Shown: positions 32,069 through 42,943 of the stretch, one piece after another
How the letters are laid out: each line of letters opens with the position of its first letter
How positions within the stretch are numbered: position 1 is the first letter of the stretch
Source: an uncultured Pelagibacteraceae bacterium
GTDB taxonomy: Bacteria > Pseudomonadota > Alphaproteobacteria > Pelagibacterales > Pelagibacteraceae
Length of the DNA: 64,000 bases
Reading direction: 5' to 3'
Assembly (NCBI GenBank): GCA_902577875.1
Contig: CACHAX010000001.1
Location: forward strand, 1-64,000
Program-made: the position numbers and the translations under genes
Notes under the pieces: generated by a model
Databases searched by the model: none
The model's input: the letters and a program-made list of their open reading frames with translations, nothing else
What the model was told of the DNA's origin: nothing

Positions 32069-34146
32069 TATTTTAATACTTCTCTTTTACCAACATGATT
32101 TGCTTTACTAACTTCACCATTTGATTCCATTTGATCAATGATCCTTGCGGCTCTATTATAACCAATTTGTAACTTCCTTTGCAAAAATGAGGTGGATGCT
32201 TTTCTTTCCGTTTTAATTATTTCTAAAGCCTCGCTATATAATTCATCCTTTTCAGAATTATTCTTATTTTTATTGTTATCATCTTTTTCATCTGTAAAGT
32301 TTAAAATTTCATCAACATAGTCTGGTTCTGCCTGATTTCTTAAAAAATTATTTACCTTTTCTATTTCTATTTCTGAAACATAAGGTGCATGTATTCTTGT
32401 GATTTTGTTTGCAGAAGACATATATAACATGTCTCCTTTACCTAAAAGTTGCTCAGCTCCTTGTTCACCTAAAATTGTTCTACTATCAATTTTAGATGTT
32501 ACTTGGAAAGATATACGAGTTGGAAAATTAGCCTTTATCGTTCCTGTTATCACATCAACGCTAGGTCTTTGTGTTGCCATTATAATATGGATTCCAGCTG
32601 CTCTAGCCATTTGTGACAATTTTTGAATATAGTTTTCTATTTCTTTGCCTGCCACCAACATAAGGTCAGACATTTCGTCAACAATTACAACGATATATGG
32701 CATTTTAACTTTGTGCTTTTCATTATAACCATCAATGTTCCTTACACCCACTTTTGTCATTAGTCTGTATCTACTCTCCATTTCTTTAACAACCCAACCT
32801 AAAACAGATGCAGCTTTTTTTGCCTCAGTTATAACTGGACATAATAAGTGTGGTATACCTTCATAAGTTGAAAGTTCTAACATTTTAGGGTCTATCAAAA
32901 TAAATTTACAAATTTCTGGTGTGTGTTTGTAAATTAAAGAAAGGATAATTGTATTAATACATACAGATTTACCTGATCCGGTTGTTCCTGCTATCAATAA
33001 GTGAGGCATAATACTCAAATCACTTGTTATTGGTTCACCAGATATACTTTTTCCAAGCGCAATTGGTAATTTTATTTCTTTTCTTTTAAAATTTTTATCG
33101 GAAATTATTTCTCGCAAGAAAACGTTTTCTCTTGAAACTTTTGGCAATTCAATACCCACAGTATTACTACCAGGTATTGTTGCTATTCTTGCAGATTCGG
33201 AGCTTGTATTCCTTGCAATATCTTCAGATAAATTAATAATTTTAGATACCTTTACCCCAGCAGCTGGTTCAAATTCATTAAGCGAAACAACTGGTCCATG
33301 ATTTATTTTTTTTATTTTTCCTTCAACACCAAAATCAAGAAGTATTTTTTCTAAACCTTCTGCATCTATTTTAATATCATCTTTTTTATTAGAGATTTTT
33401 TCTGGTTTTTTTAAAAAATCAATTAAAGGTAATTTAATTTTTACATCACTTAAAATTGATTTGTTATTAGAAAACAAATCTTCCTGAACAGGAGGTTCCT
33501 TAGATCTTTCAATTATAGTATTTTCTTTAGGAGTATTTTCTTGAAAAATCAAATTATCTTTTTTTGATGAAAACAGTTTATTTATCACATTAAAAAAAAT
33601 TAAAATATGAGAAATTTTGAAATTACTGCTCAGCAAAAAAAAAAATAAAATAAAAAATATTAATAAATAGTAACTCACTGTTTGATTAATATTCAAAAAA
33701 TCTATAATTACAGTTTCTGACATTAAATCACCAACAAAACCATTGTTCCCATTTATTATTAACCAATAGGTTTCCTTATGAAAAATACTAAAGAAAAATG
33801 TTGCAACAATAATGTAAAGAATTATAAAAAAAATATTTTCTATAATAATAATAAATTTTTTGTTAATTGTTATTGATACTCCAGTAAATAGAAGAGAAAA
33901 AGGAATTAAAATCGAAATTAAACCAATTGATTGAAAAAATATATCAGCGATGAAGCTTCCCCTAAATCCAAGCAAATTTTTTATCTCCAGATTTTCTGAA
34001 AATATAAAATTTGGATCATTTGGAGAATAGCTAATTAAAGATATAAAAAGCAATATAGAGATAACTACTAGAAAAATACCAACTAATTCGGCCAATCTCC
34101 TTATAATAAAATTGCTTATTTTATTGATATAATTTTTAAATATCAT
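32068..34146 (-). CDS. ftsK: DNA translocase FtsK
   Basis: LLIAGTTGSGKSVCINTIILSLIYKHTP; C-terminal gamma domain LQIGYNRAARIIDQMESNGEVS. Confidence 0.97.
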   Translation of the reverse strand: MIFKNYINKISNFIIRRLAELVGIFLVVISILLFISLISYSPNDPNFIFSENLEIKNLLGFRGSFIADIFFQSIGLISILIPFSLLFTGVSITINKKFIIIIENIFFIILYIIVATFFFSIFHKETYWLIINGNNGFVGDLMSETVIIDFLNINQTVSYYLLIFFILFFFLLSSNFKISHILIFFNVINKLFSSKKDNLIFQENTPKENTIIERSKEPPVQEDLFSNNKSILSDVKIKLPLIDFLKKPEKISNKKDDIKIDAEGLEKILLDFGVEGKIKKINHGPVVSLNEFEPAAGVKVSKIINLSEDIARNTSSESARIATIPGSNTVGIELPKVSRENVFLREIISDKNFKRKEIKLPIALGKSISGEPITSDLSIMPHLLIAGTTGSGKSVCINTIILSLIYKHTPEICKFILIDPKMLELSTYEGIPHLLCPVITEAKKAASVLGWVVKEMESRYRLMTKVGVRNIDGYNEKHKVKMPYIVVIVDEMSDLMLVAGKEIENYIQKLSQMARAAGIHIIMATQRPSVDVITGTIKANFPTRISFQVTSKIDSRTILGEQGAEQLLGKGDMLYMSSANKITRIHAPYVSEIEIEKVNNFLRNQAEPDYVDEILNFTDEKDDNNKNKNNSEKDELYSEALEIIKTERKASTSFLQRKLQIGYNRAARIIDQMESNGEVSKANHVGKREVLK

Positions 34147-34207
34147 GAATCAAAACTGCTTTTGTCACTTTGTATCATTTAATTTTTATTGTTAAAATTA
34201 TTTTGTT

Positions 34208-35290
34208 ATGAAAATCTGTCTTATAGGCCAAAATTTAACAAATTTGATTCTCGCTAGCATTTTTGAGGAAAAAAAACTCAATGTTGACATATACTTAAAT
34301 AAAAGATGTCAAAACATCAAAACAAATAGAACAATCGCTTTATCAAGCGAAAATTTTGATTATTTAAAATTTTTAGCTAAATCTAGTATTACATCGTGGA
34401 AAAGCAGGGAAATCAAAATTTTTATAGAAAGTTCACTATCTAAAGAGATAATTAACTTTAATAAAAAAAATAAAGAAGTTTTTAATTTAGTATCTTACTC
34501 AAAATTAAATGAAATTTTTTTTAAAAAAATAAAAAAATCAAAATTTATAAAATTACATCATTCTGATACTTTTAGTTCACTTATTCTAAATAAAATTAAA
34601 AAATATGATTTAGTTATTAATAGTGAAAACAAAAATTTTATTTCAAATAAATTTTTTACAAATAAAATAAAAAAAAATTATAGAAGTAGAGCATATACAT
34701 TTTTAATAAATCATCGTCGAAAAGATAATAATACTGCTATTCAAGTTTTTACAAAATTTGGACCCTTAGCATTTCTGCCATTATCTAATACTAAAACTTC
34801 AGTAGTTTTTTCTTATAAGGGAGTTAAAATAAATGATAAGAAAATTCTCGATATATTTAAAAAATATAATTCTTTTTATACATTTACTAAAATTAATAAA
34901 ATTGAAAATTTTAGTCTGAGTTTTGAAATGCTTAGAAAATATACTTATAGTAATATCCTTGCTTTTGGTGATTTAATACATCGTATACACCCCCTTGCAG
35001 GGCAAGGATTTAACATGACAATTAGGGATATTAAAATAATGTCAAAAATTGTAAATTATAGAATGTCTCTAGGCCTTCCAATAGATATCTCTGTTGCTGA
35101 AGATTTCCAGAGTTCTACTAAACATCTAAATTATCTATATGGAAAAGCAATCGACGGTATTTATGAATTTTTCAGATTAGATAGCAATATTAATAATTCA
35201 ATTTCAAAACCAGTCTTTAGTATTTTAAATAAAAATTCTATTTTCAAAAAGTATTCTAATATTTTATCAGATAAAGGATTAAACCTATAA
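34208..35290 (+). CDS. FAD-dependent monooxygenase, UbiH/UbiF-like
   Basis: FGDLIHRIHPLAGQGFNMTIRDI matches UbiH-family GDAAH-PxxGQGxN region; GPLAFLPLS. Confidence 0.82.
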   Translation: MKICLIGQNLTNLILASIFEEKKLNVDIYLNKRCQNIKTNRTIALSSENFDYLKFLAKSSITSWKSREIKIFIESSLSKEIINFNKKNKEVFNLVSYSKLNEIFFKKIKKSKFIKLHHSDTFSSLILNKIKKYDLVINSENKNFISNKFFTNKIKKNYRSRAYTFLINHRRKDNNTAIQVFTKFGPLAFLPLSNTKTSVVFSYKGVKINDKKILDIFKKYNSFYTFTKINKIENFSLSFEMLRKYTYSNILAFGDLIHRIHPLAGQGFNMTIRDIKIMSKIVNYRMSLGLPIDISVAEDFQSSTKHLNYLYGKAIDGIYEFFRLDSNINNSISKPVFSILNKNSIFKKYSNILSDKGLNL

Positions 35291-35291
35291 A

Positions 35292-35933
35292 TTATTGTAG
35301 AGTAGTATTTTCAAACTCGTCTTTAATATAATTATTTAAAATTTGCTCCATTTTTTCTTTTCTTACATTTATATCAAGACTTTCTAATAATATTTGTTTT
35401 TCTTCTAATGAAAAGGGTGATGCCATTGATAGATCATTAAGAGTTTGACTAAGATCCTTCTTTTCTAAGTCTTTTAAGTTCACAATATACCCTTGTTTTT
35501 TGAAAAATGTTCTCATGTTCTTCATAATTAAGCTTAAGTCTGAAAAGTTAACTTCGTTACTTTTTTGCATTATGTCTTTTGAAAAATGATCATATTGAAC
35601 ATTGCACTCACGGTACATTTTGTCAGTATTTAGCTCTGAATTAATTTTGTATCTACAAATCCCGTTTAAAATAATAAGTATTCTACCGTCTTCTGTTTCA
35701 TTAAAACTTGTGATTTTTCCAATACATCCTATTTCATATAAATCAGGTTTTTTCAAAGACCCAGTTTTTTTTGGCTGTATCATTCCAATCATCCTATGTT
35801 TTTTCATACTATCATTTACCATTTGCAAATATCTAGGCTCAAAAATATTCAGTGGAACAGTTGTGCCAGGAAACATTATAAAATTTGATAAAGGGAAAAT
35901 TGGTATAGTTTTCGGTAATTCTTCGATTTTCAT
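35292..35933 (-). CDS. LON peptidase substrate-binding (N-terminal) domain protein
   Basis: IPIFPLSNFIMFPGTTVPLNIFEPRYLQMV; GCIGKITSFNETEDGRILI. Confidence 0.92.
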   Translation of the reverse strand: MKIEELPKTIPIFPLSNFIMFPGTTVPLNIFEPRYLQMVNDSMKKHRMIGMIQPKKTGSLKKPDLYEIGCIGKITSFNETEDGRILIILNGICRYKINSELNTDKMYRECNVQYDHFSKDIMQKSNEVNFSDLSLIMKNMRTFFKKQGYIVNLKDLEKKDLSQTLNDLSMASPFSLEEKQILLESLDINVRKEKMEQILNNYIKDEFENTTLQ

Positions 35934-36055
35934 AACTTAATTATAATAATTCTTTTCAAGGTTACAACTATACAGAAATGTTTCGTAGTCGCATTTAAAT
36001 ATTTAATCACTTGCTAAATTCAAAAAAAGCTTTTAGTTTTGTAATGTAAGAATAA

Positions 36056-36130
36056 GCGGGCATAGCTCAGTGGTAGAGCGTCTCGTTGCCAACGAGAAGG
36101 TCGTGGGTTCAAGTCCCATTGCCCGCTCCA
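36056..36130 (+). tRNA. tRNA-Gly (anticodon GCC), CCA encoded
   Basis: Acceptor GCGGGCA/TGCCCGC, anticodon stem TCTCG-TTGCCAA-CGAGA, T-arm GTGGGTTCAAGTCCCAT, 3' TCCA. Confidence 0.98.
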
Positions 36131-36146
36131 TTAAAGGAATTATATT

Positions 36147-36485
36147 ATGAGTGATTTAGCAAGCAAAAAATGTATCCCATGCGAAGGCAACATCCCGCCA
36201 TTTAACACAGAAGAAATTCATAAATATTTAAAACAAGTTGATGGATGGGAAGTTATAGAGGATAAAATCGATGGATTTCATTTAATAAAAAATTTTAAAT
36301 TTGATGATTTTTTACAAAGTCAAGAATTTGTTAATAAAGTTGGAGAAATTGCTGAAACAGAGGGACATCACCCTGATCTGTGGTTTGGGTGGGGTTATGC
36401 AAGAATTAAAATATTTACTCACGCGATTAAAGGTCTTGCTGAGAGTGACTTTATTTTAGCTGCTAAAATAGATAAGATAAATTGA
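36147..36485 (+). CDS. phhB: Pterin-4a-carbinolamine dehydratase
   Basis: EVIEDKIDGFHLIKNFKFDDFLQSQEFVNKVGEIAETEGHHPDLWFGWGYARIKIFTHAI. Confidence 0.93.
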   Translation: MSDLASKKCIPCEGNIPPFNTEEIHKYLKQVDGWEVIEDKIDGFHLIKNFKFDDFLQSQEFVNKVGEIAETEGHHPDLWFGWGYARIKIFTHAIKGLAESDFILAAKIDKIN

Positions 36486-38045
36486 TTAGTGATTAAAGTG
36501 TCTTGTTTTGGAAAATACTAAAATAGTATTTGTTTGATTAGCAAATTTAATAATTTCTTTATCATTTTTTGAACCTGACGGTTGAATGACGGCCGAAATT
36601 CCTGCTTGTACCAATTTTTCTATACCATCCACAAAAGGGAAAAACGCATCAGATGCTGCTAATATTTCATCACTATCGCTTATTTTCTGAAACTTTTTCA
36701 TTTTATCAATTGCTATTTTGCAACTATCTAACCTACTTGGTTGACCAGAACCTATGCCTATTGTTTTGTAATCTTTTGTAATGACTATCGCATTCGATTT
36801 TACACTTCTGCATATATTAAATGCAAAAATAAGTTTGTTTAAAGTTTTATTCGTAGGTTTTAAATTTGATACAATTTTAAAATCTTTCTTAGAAAAATGT
36901 TGAGTATCTGGATCTTGAATTAAAATAGAATTAAATTTATTTATTAAATTAAATTTAAAATTTTTTTCTACTTTACTAGAATCAATTAACCTTAGATTTT
37001 TTTTCCTTTTTAAAAGTTTGACTGATTTTTTGTCAAATCCATTTGCAATTATTACTTCAAAAAATATTTTATTAATCTCTTTGGCTAAAGTAATATTTAA
37101 TTTAAAGTTACATGAAACAATACCACCATATGCACTAATTGGGTCACATTCTAAAGCTTCTTTAAAAGATTTGATGTTGTTTGGATTAATGGAAACTCCA
37201 CAGGGATTAGCATGCTTAATTATTACTACACCGTTATTTTTTGGTAAATTTTTAGATATACTGAGAGCTGAATAAAGATCGTTATAGTTGTTGTAACTTA
37301 GTTGTTTTCCACCGATTTGAATAATTTCCTTTTTGTTATTTTGTGAATATATTGCTGCCTTTTGATGAGGATTTTCTCCATATCTCGTCTTCTCAACTAA
37401 TTTTCCAGAAAATATATTCTTAATTGGGAAAAGGTTTTCAGACTTCTGATTGAAATAATTAAAAATTTTTGATTCATAATATGCAGTTTCCATAAATGCT
37501 TCCCCAGCTAATTTTTCTCTAAAATCTACATTCGTCGATCCTCTATTTTTATTTAATTCAATAGCTAAATCCGCATATTGTTTTGAGTTACTTAGAACTA
37601 CCACATCATTATAATTTTTTGCTGCTGATCTTACCATTGCTGGTCCTCCAATATCTATATTTTCGATTATACTTTTGTGACTAGAATTACTCAATAAAAC
37701 CTTTTCAAATGGATAAAAATTTATAACTACTAAATCTATATTTTCATAATTATTTATTTTCATTTCTTTTTTATGTTTTTGGTTCTGCCTAATATTTAAA
37801 ATCCCAGAATGAATTTTTGAATGTAAAGTTTTTACTCTTCCATCAAATAACTCTTTTGAATTTGTAAATTTGGATACCTCTATGCATTTAAAACCCAAGG
37901 TTTTAATTTTTTTGTATGTTCCACCTGTGCTTATTATTTTAATATTATATTTTTTTAATAAACTTAATAATGGTTTTAAATTAGATTTATCTGACAAGGA
38001 AATTAAAGCAGTCTTGATTTTTACTGTATTTTTTCGAATACCCAT
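36486..38045 (-). CDS. purH: Bifunctional AICAR transformylase/IMP cyclohydrolase
   Basis: ALISLSDKSNLKPLLSLL; FDGRVKTLHSKIHSGIL; KHANPCGVS. Confidence 0.98.
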   Translation of the reverse strand: MGIRKNTVKIKTALISLSDKSNLKPLLSLLKKYNIKIISTGGTYKKIKTLGFKCIEVSKFTNSKELFDGRVKTLHSKIHSGILNIRQNQKHKKEMKINNYENIDLVVINFYPFEKVLLSNSSHKSIIENIDIGGPAMVRSAAKNYNDVVVLSNSKQYADLAIELNKNRGSTNVDFREKLAGEAFMETAYYESKIFNYFNQKSENLFPIKNIFSGKLVEKTRYGENPHQKAAIYSQNNKKEIIQIGGKQLSYNNYNDLYSALSISKNLPKNNGVVIIKHANPCGVSINPNNIKSFKEALECDPISAYGGIVSCNFKLNITLAKEINKIFFEVIIANGFDKKSVKLLKRKKNLRLIDSSKVEKNFKFNLINKFNSILIQDPDTQHFSKKDFKIVSNLKPTNKTLNKLIFAFNICRSVKSNAIVITKDYKTIGIGSGQPSRLDSCKIAIDKMKKFQKISDSDEILAASDAFFPFVDGIEKLVQAGISAVIQPSGSKNDKEIIKFANQTNTILVFSKTRHFNH

Positions 38046-39646
38046 TTAATGTCTAAGTTTATATCCTTTGTTTTACCTGATAAACATATATTTTGGTTTT
38101 CACTAGATAAATTTTTATTACCGAAATATATACCTGATTCAATATTAATATTCTCGCAGTTACTTGAAAATCGCCATCCAGAATTTCCAATTTCAATTAG
38201 TATAGTTTTGTTATCTAAAGTTTTTGTTAATTTAACACCCGGCTCCATATGGAACCTGATATCATATTTTTTTGACTCAAACTTATTTTTTGAAATTATT
38301 TTATCTGTTCCTATCAATTTATATTTTTCTGCAAAATATTCTAAAGATCTTTCATGTAAAATTCCCAATTTTTTTAAATAACCATTATGGGATGCTTTGA
38401 TTAACCAATAGTTTTTTTCATTAACAATATTTTTGTCACTAATTTTCAAACCATTTTCTAATGTCTTATAGCTTCCACTATTTCTAAATGAACAACTCGA
38501 ATGATTATCTATAATAAGTGTTGAATGGGCAGCAGTAGATTTTGAAATTAGATTTAGTTTACTTTTATAATCCTGAAAATACCCAGAATTTGAAATTATT
38601 TTTTTATCTTTGTAAAAAAATTCAAATGAAAGCGCTCCACTTTGATAATTATGTGAAAATTTTTTTTGAGGTGAATTTCCAACATCCATAGCAATAATAC
38701 AATTTTTATTTTTTAAAATAGCATATCCTCCTACTTCATTATTTGAATTTTCAAATTTATATTTATAAAGTGAAAGATATTTATTAAATTCCTTTAAATC
38801 ATTTTGATGATTACCGTTAAATAGTAAACTTTGTTCTATTTTAGAGAAAGTTGCGTAAGATTTTCCAAGATAGAAAATAATTTCATTAAGATAATCTGGT
38901 ATTTCATTTAAAGACTCTTTCAATAATTCTCTAACAAGCACAAAATACTTTAAGTAAAAATTTAATTGTCTAATACTTCTTGTTTTTGGAAAATATTCAT
39001 CATCAAAAGAGTTAACAATAATTTTTTTTAATAAATTCAAGCCATAATTTAAAAATTTTTTGGTGTCATATGATAATCCCGTGATTATTATTGCAGTACA
39101 GCCTAATAATTTGTCATCAACAGATTGTGATTTACTTATTTCATTTATTAAATGATTAATTTGCTTATTTATAGAAAAATTAAATTTATTTTTATATTTA
39201 GTATCGCCTTTATCATATGTTAATTTAGAGTTTGCTATCCATGATATTATTCTTTTTGACAAAATATCAATCTGCCATGTTGATGAATTATAATTTTCAT
39301 TTTTTTCGATCCATTTAATAATTATTGATTGTGTAATATCTTGGGAAGACTTTAAATCAATACTAAACAACCAATAAAAATTATTTAATTTATTTAAATT
39401 ATTCCTATTTAATAATTTATTTTCCCAAATATTCTCTTTATTTAATTCCTCAATTTTGACCTTTTTTTTATCATATTTAACCAAGCAACTAAGAATACTT
39501 AGGCTGGGTCTGTAGGAAATATTATTTATTTCAATTTTTGAAATTTTATTATTATAGAGATTTGATTTTAGGTATAATTTTCTTATTTGATTTTTAGAAG
39601 AGTAAAAAAATTCATTTATTGTAATTAAAGAATTTTTTAAATACAT
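38021..39646 (-). CDS. Heparinase II/III family protein
   Basis: GNHQNDLKEFNKYLSL; SKSTAAHSTLIIDNHSSCSF; adjacent to purH. Confidence 0.85.
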   Translation of the reverse strand: MYLKNSLITINEFFYSSKNQIRKLYLKSNLYNNKISKIEINNISYRPSLSILSCLVKYDKKKVKIEELNKENIWENKLLNRNNLNKLNNFYWLFSIDLKSSQDITQSIIIKWIEKNENYNSSTWQIDILSKRIISWIANSKLTYDKGDTKYKNKFNFSINKQINHLINEISKSQSVDDKLLGCTAIIITGLSYDTKKFLNYGLNLLKKIIVNSFDDEYFPKTRSIRQLNFYLKYFVLVRELLKESLNEIPDYLNEIIFYLGKSYATFSKIEQSLLFNGNHQNDLKEFNKYLSLYKYKFENSNNEVGGYAILKNKNCIIAMDVGNSPQKKFSHNYQSGALSFEFFYKDKKIISNSGYFQDYKSKLNLISKSTAAHSTLIIDNHSSCSFRNSGSYKTLENGLKISDKNIVNEKNYWLIKASHNGYLKKLGILHERSLEYFAEKYKLIGTDKIISKNKFESKKYDIRFHMEPGVKLTKTLDNKTILIEIGNSGWRFSSNCENINIESGIYFGNKNLSSENQNICLSGKTKDINLDIKWVFEKIQ

Positions 39647-39647
39647 C

Positions 39648-40307
39648 CTACATTGATCTTAGAGTTTCTATATTTTTTTTAATATCGCCTTTGTTTTCTT
39701 TGAATATGGTTGTTCCGGAAACCAATATGTTTGCTCCTGCCGATATAACCTTTTTTGAATTGGAAAAATTAATTCCACCATCGACCTCAATATCAAATTT
39801 TAAATTATTATTCTTTTTTATTTGATAAAGTTTTTTAATTTTTTCAATAACATCTGGTATAAATTTTTGACCACCAAACCCTGGGTATACACTCATAATT
39901 AAAACTAAATCAATATCTTTTAAAGTCTTTTCTATGACATTTATTTCTGTATTTGGATTTAAAGATATACCTACTTTTTTCTTTAATTGCTTTATCAATT
40001 GAACTGATTCGATCAAATTATTAGTGGCTTCAGGGTGAATTGTTATTATATCAGATCCAGCCTCAGCAAAATTTTTAATGTATTTATGAACTGGTGAGAT
40101 CATTAAATGTACATCAAAAGGTAATTTTGTATAATTTCTAAGAGTTTTTATCACCGGTGGCCCAATTGTTATATTGGGAACAAAATGTCCATCCATCACA
40201 TCAACATGAATTAAGTCTGCACCACCTTCCTCTAATCTTTTAATCTCACTACCCAATTGACTAAAATCTGCTGAAAGTATTGAAGGTGAAATTTGTATGT
40301 TTTTCAT
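39648..40307 (-). CDS. rpe: Ribulose-phosphate 3-epimerase
   Basis: ISPSILSADFSQLGSEI; HVDVMDGHFVPNITIGP; MSVYPGFGGQKF. Confidence 0.98.
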   Translation of the reverse strand: MKNIQISPSILSADFSQLGSEIKRLEEGGADLIHVDVMDGHFVPNITIGPPVIKTLRNYTKLPFDVHLMISPVHKYIKNFAEAGSDIITIHPEATNNLIESVQLIKQLKKKVGISLNPNTEINVIEKTLKDIDLVLIMSVYPGFGGQKFIPDVIEKIKKLYQIKKNNNLKFDIEVDGGINFSNSKKVISAGANILVSGTTIFKENKGDIKKNIETLRSM

Positions 40308-40354
40308 TAATAAATAAAAACTAGTACTATCAATTTTTCAATATATTTGAATTG

Positions 40355-40690
40355 TTATTTACCAAATACTTTATAAATTTCTGCAGCTATTTCACTTTCT
40401 AATGGAAACGATAACATTCCCATAACAGAATAACCCATTAAATAAGGCATTAAATAAAATCTAAACATGTAAAAAAACCATGCAACATAAAGTGGCACTA
40501 ACGGTCCAATAATGAAGCTAGGAGTTATGAATTTAAAAATTTTAATGATTGGATTTGTGTATTTCACAAATACTTTCATAAAAAAGAATTCAGAATCTTC
40601 TTTTTGGAAAATATTCATTGCGGATCTTCCAATTAAAGTCCACATAATGATACCTAAAATGTAATCTATTACTAAAATATATAAAGGCAT
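40355..40690 (-). CDS. YggT-family-like small membrane protein
   Basis: Hydrophobic segments with central YTNPIIKIFKFITPSF motif resembling YggT repeats. Confidence 0.6.
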   Translation of the reverse strand: MPLYILVIDYILGIIMWTLIGRSAMNIFQKEDSEFFFMKVFVKYTNPIIKIFKFITPSFIIGPLVPLYVAWFFYMFRFYLMPYLMGYSVMGMLSFPLESEIAAEIYKVFGK

Positions 40691-40696
40691 TTATCT

Positions 40697-40725
40697 GAAA
40701 AAATGGGGGCGAATATCGCCCCCAA
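40697..40725 (-). terminator. Intrinsic terminator after the SSS symporter gene
   Basis: Minus-strand TGGGGGCGATATTCGCCCCCA hairpin (40704-40724) followed by TTTTTT. Confidence 0.9.
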
Positions 40726-40736
40726 TAAAGTTTAAT

Positions 40737-42575
40737 TTAGTGTTGCTTACCAAGTATTGTCTTACCTGATGGAACACGAACTTCGTCTACCATTTGCTGT
40801 GTAGCTTTATCTGGTTCTTCAGTCATCAAACTTACTACAACCATTACAACTAAACAGACCGACGCTCCGATTATACCGAAACGTAAATGGTCAATACCTA
40901 ACCAAGGTGCATTACCCATAAACTTAGGATACACATAAATTAGATAAGCTGTTCCTGATGCAAGACCTGCTATCATACCTGCTATTGCTCCTTGTCTTGT
41001 TGCTCTCTTCCACCATACACCAAGTATTAATGGGAAGAACAATCCTGACATTGCAAAGTCAAATGCCCAAGCAACTGCACCAAGGATACTAGTGATCCTC
41101 ATCGATGCAATGTATGCTCCAGCGGCACCAATAACTATTAGAAGTGCTCTAGCAACTAACAATCTTTTTCTTACATCCGCTTTTGGATCAATGATTTTGT
41201 AATAGATATCATGTGATAAAGCATTTGCGATAGCAAGAATTAGACCATCAGCAGTTGACATCGCAGCAGCCATTCCTCCTGCAGCAACTAGTCCAGAGAT
41301 TACATATGGTAATCCAGCAACTTCAGGAGTTGCTAGTACAACTACGTCACCTCTCATAAACCATTCATTTAACTGAAGAATACCATCTCCGTTAAAGTCT
41401 GCTATGAAGGCTTGTTTTACATTAATCCAAGCATTTACCCACTCAATTTGCATAATTTCAGCAATTGGTTTTCCAATAATACCTGTTGGTAAGTTTGGAT
41501 CTATTAGTGAGATTTTGGATAATGTTGCAAGCATCGGCGCTGAAGTATAAAGCAATGCAATAAAGAATAGTGACCATGCCACTGATTTTCTTGCAGCTTT
41601 AACACTTGGAGTAGTGAAGTATCTCATTAAAATGTGCGGTAAAGAAGCTGTTCCTACCATCATACATAGTGCTAATGAAATAAACTTCCATGCAGCCATT
41701 CCACCTTCTGGCACACCTGCGTGTGACACAGCGATAGATTTTAGACCACCTGGTACACCTGCAGCTTTAATATCTGCAGCAGCATTTTTAACTAATCCAA
41801 ATTGCGATTCAAGTGCACCTAATCTAGCTACTTCCTCACCTAACATAAAGTGTGGAAAGAAACCAAATCCTGATTTGTTACTAATCCAGAATACTGGAAT
41901 TAGATAAGCAATAATCAATACTATGTATTGTGCAACCTGTGTCCAAGTTACCGCTCTCATTCCGCCTAGCATTGAACAAAGTAAAATACTTACTAGTCCA
42001 ACCCAAACTCCTAATTCAAATGGAATACTTAGTGCTCTTGATGCGATTGTTCCTGTTGCGTTAATTTGAGCTGTTACATAAGTGAAAGATGCCAATGTTA
42101 AAACAACTACGGCACAGAACCTTGCGAAGTTTCCGCCATATCTTGTTCCAATGAAATCTGGCACAGTATAACATCCAAATTTTCTTAAGTATGGTGCTAA
42201 AAGTGATGATACTAAAACGTATCCCCCAGTCCATCCGACTAAGAAAGCCATATAAGTATAACCACCAAAGTAAATACCACCAGCCATTGCAACGAATGAA
42301 GCACCTGACATCCAGTCAGCTGCAGTTGCCATTCCGTTAAATACTGTTGGTACCTGTCTTCCAGCAACATAATAAGCGTCGACCTGTACAGTTCTAGATA
42401 GATATCCAATTATGGCATATATACAAACTGTAAAGGCGACAAACAAAATACCAATTGTTTTTGCGGTCATACCTGCTTGCTCTGCTATTGCCATCAAAAT
42501 GATGAATATAAAGAAGCCCCCAGTATATGTTCCGTAAATTTTTGGTAGGTTGTCAATAAAATTGCCTTTAAACAT
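40737..42575 (-). CDS. Sodium:solute symporter (SSS family, ActP-like)
   Basis: Multi-TM; DAYYVAGRQVPTVFNGMATAADWMSGASFVAMAGGIY. Confidence 0.93.
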   Translation of the reverse strand: MFKGNFIDNLPKIYGTYTGGFFIFIILMAIAEQAGMTAKTIGILFVAFTVCIYAIIGYLSRTVQVDAYYVAGRQVPTVFNGMATAADWMSGASFVAMAGGIYFGGYTYMAFLVGWTGGYVLVSSLLAPYLRKFGCYTVPDFIGTRYGGNFARFCAVVVLTLASFTYVTAQINATGTIASRALSIPFELGVWVGLVSILLCSMLGGMRAVTWTQVAQYIVLIIAYLIPVFWISNKSGFGFFPHFMLGEEVARLGALESQFGLVKNAAADIKAAGVPGGLKSIAVSHAGVPEGGMAAWKFISLALCMMVGTASLPHILMRYFTTPSVKAARKSVAWSLFFIALLYTSAPMLATLSKISLIDPNLPTGIIGKPIAEIMQIEWVNAWINVKQAFIADFNGDGILQLNEWFMRGDVVVLATPEVAGLPYVISGLVAAGGMAAAMSTADGLILAIANALSHDIYYKIIDPKADVRKRLLVARALLIVIGAAGAYIASMRITSILGAVAWAFDFAMSGLFFPLILGVWWKRATRQGAIAGMIAGLASGTAYLIYVYPKFMGNAPWLGIDHLRFGIIGASVCLVVMVVVSLMTEEPDKATQQMVDEVRVPSGKTILGKQH

Positions 42576-42832
42576 TAATCATCCTCCTTTTCGGTAAAAC
42601 CAAACTCTTCATCGATTTTTTCCTGTCTATTTGCAAACCAAAAAATTAGGACCACAAATGCAATGATGGAACCTTGCGCACACATGTAATACGCTAATGG
42701 ATATCCCATAAAACTTGAAGTGTTTAGGTCAGAACCAAACATGAAGATCAGATAACCGAAAACAAACCAAATAATTAACGTAATAATCATTAACCCTTTG
42801 GTTTTTTCCCAGTGCTTTTCTTTGTTTGACAT
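42575..42832 (-). CDS. Sodium/substrate symporter small subunit (DUF4212-like)
   Basis: 85-aa two-TM protein directly upstream of the SSS symporter; strong Shine-Dalgarno (GGGAGG) before its ATG. Confidence 0.85.
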   Translation of the reverse strand: MSNKEKHWEKTKGLMIITLIIWFVFGYLIFMFGSDLNTSSFMGYPLAYYMCAQGSIIAFVVLIFWFANRQEKIDEEFGFTEKEDD

Positions 42833-42943
42833 TATTTTAATCCTCCCTATAGGTTAAAGATATAATTCATACTCATTTAAAGTAATAATTAAAGAGTAAA
42901 AAATGGCATATATTTATAGTAAAAGTGGTAATATCGGTTCTAA

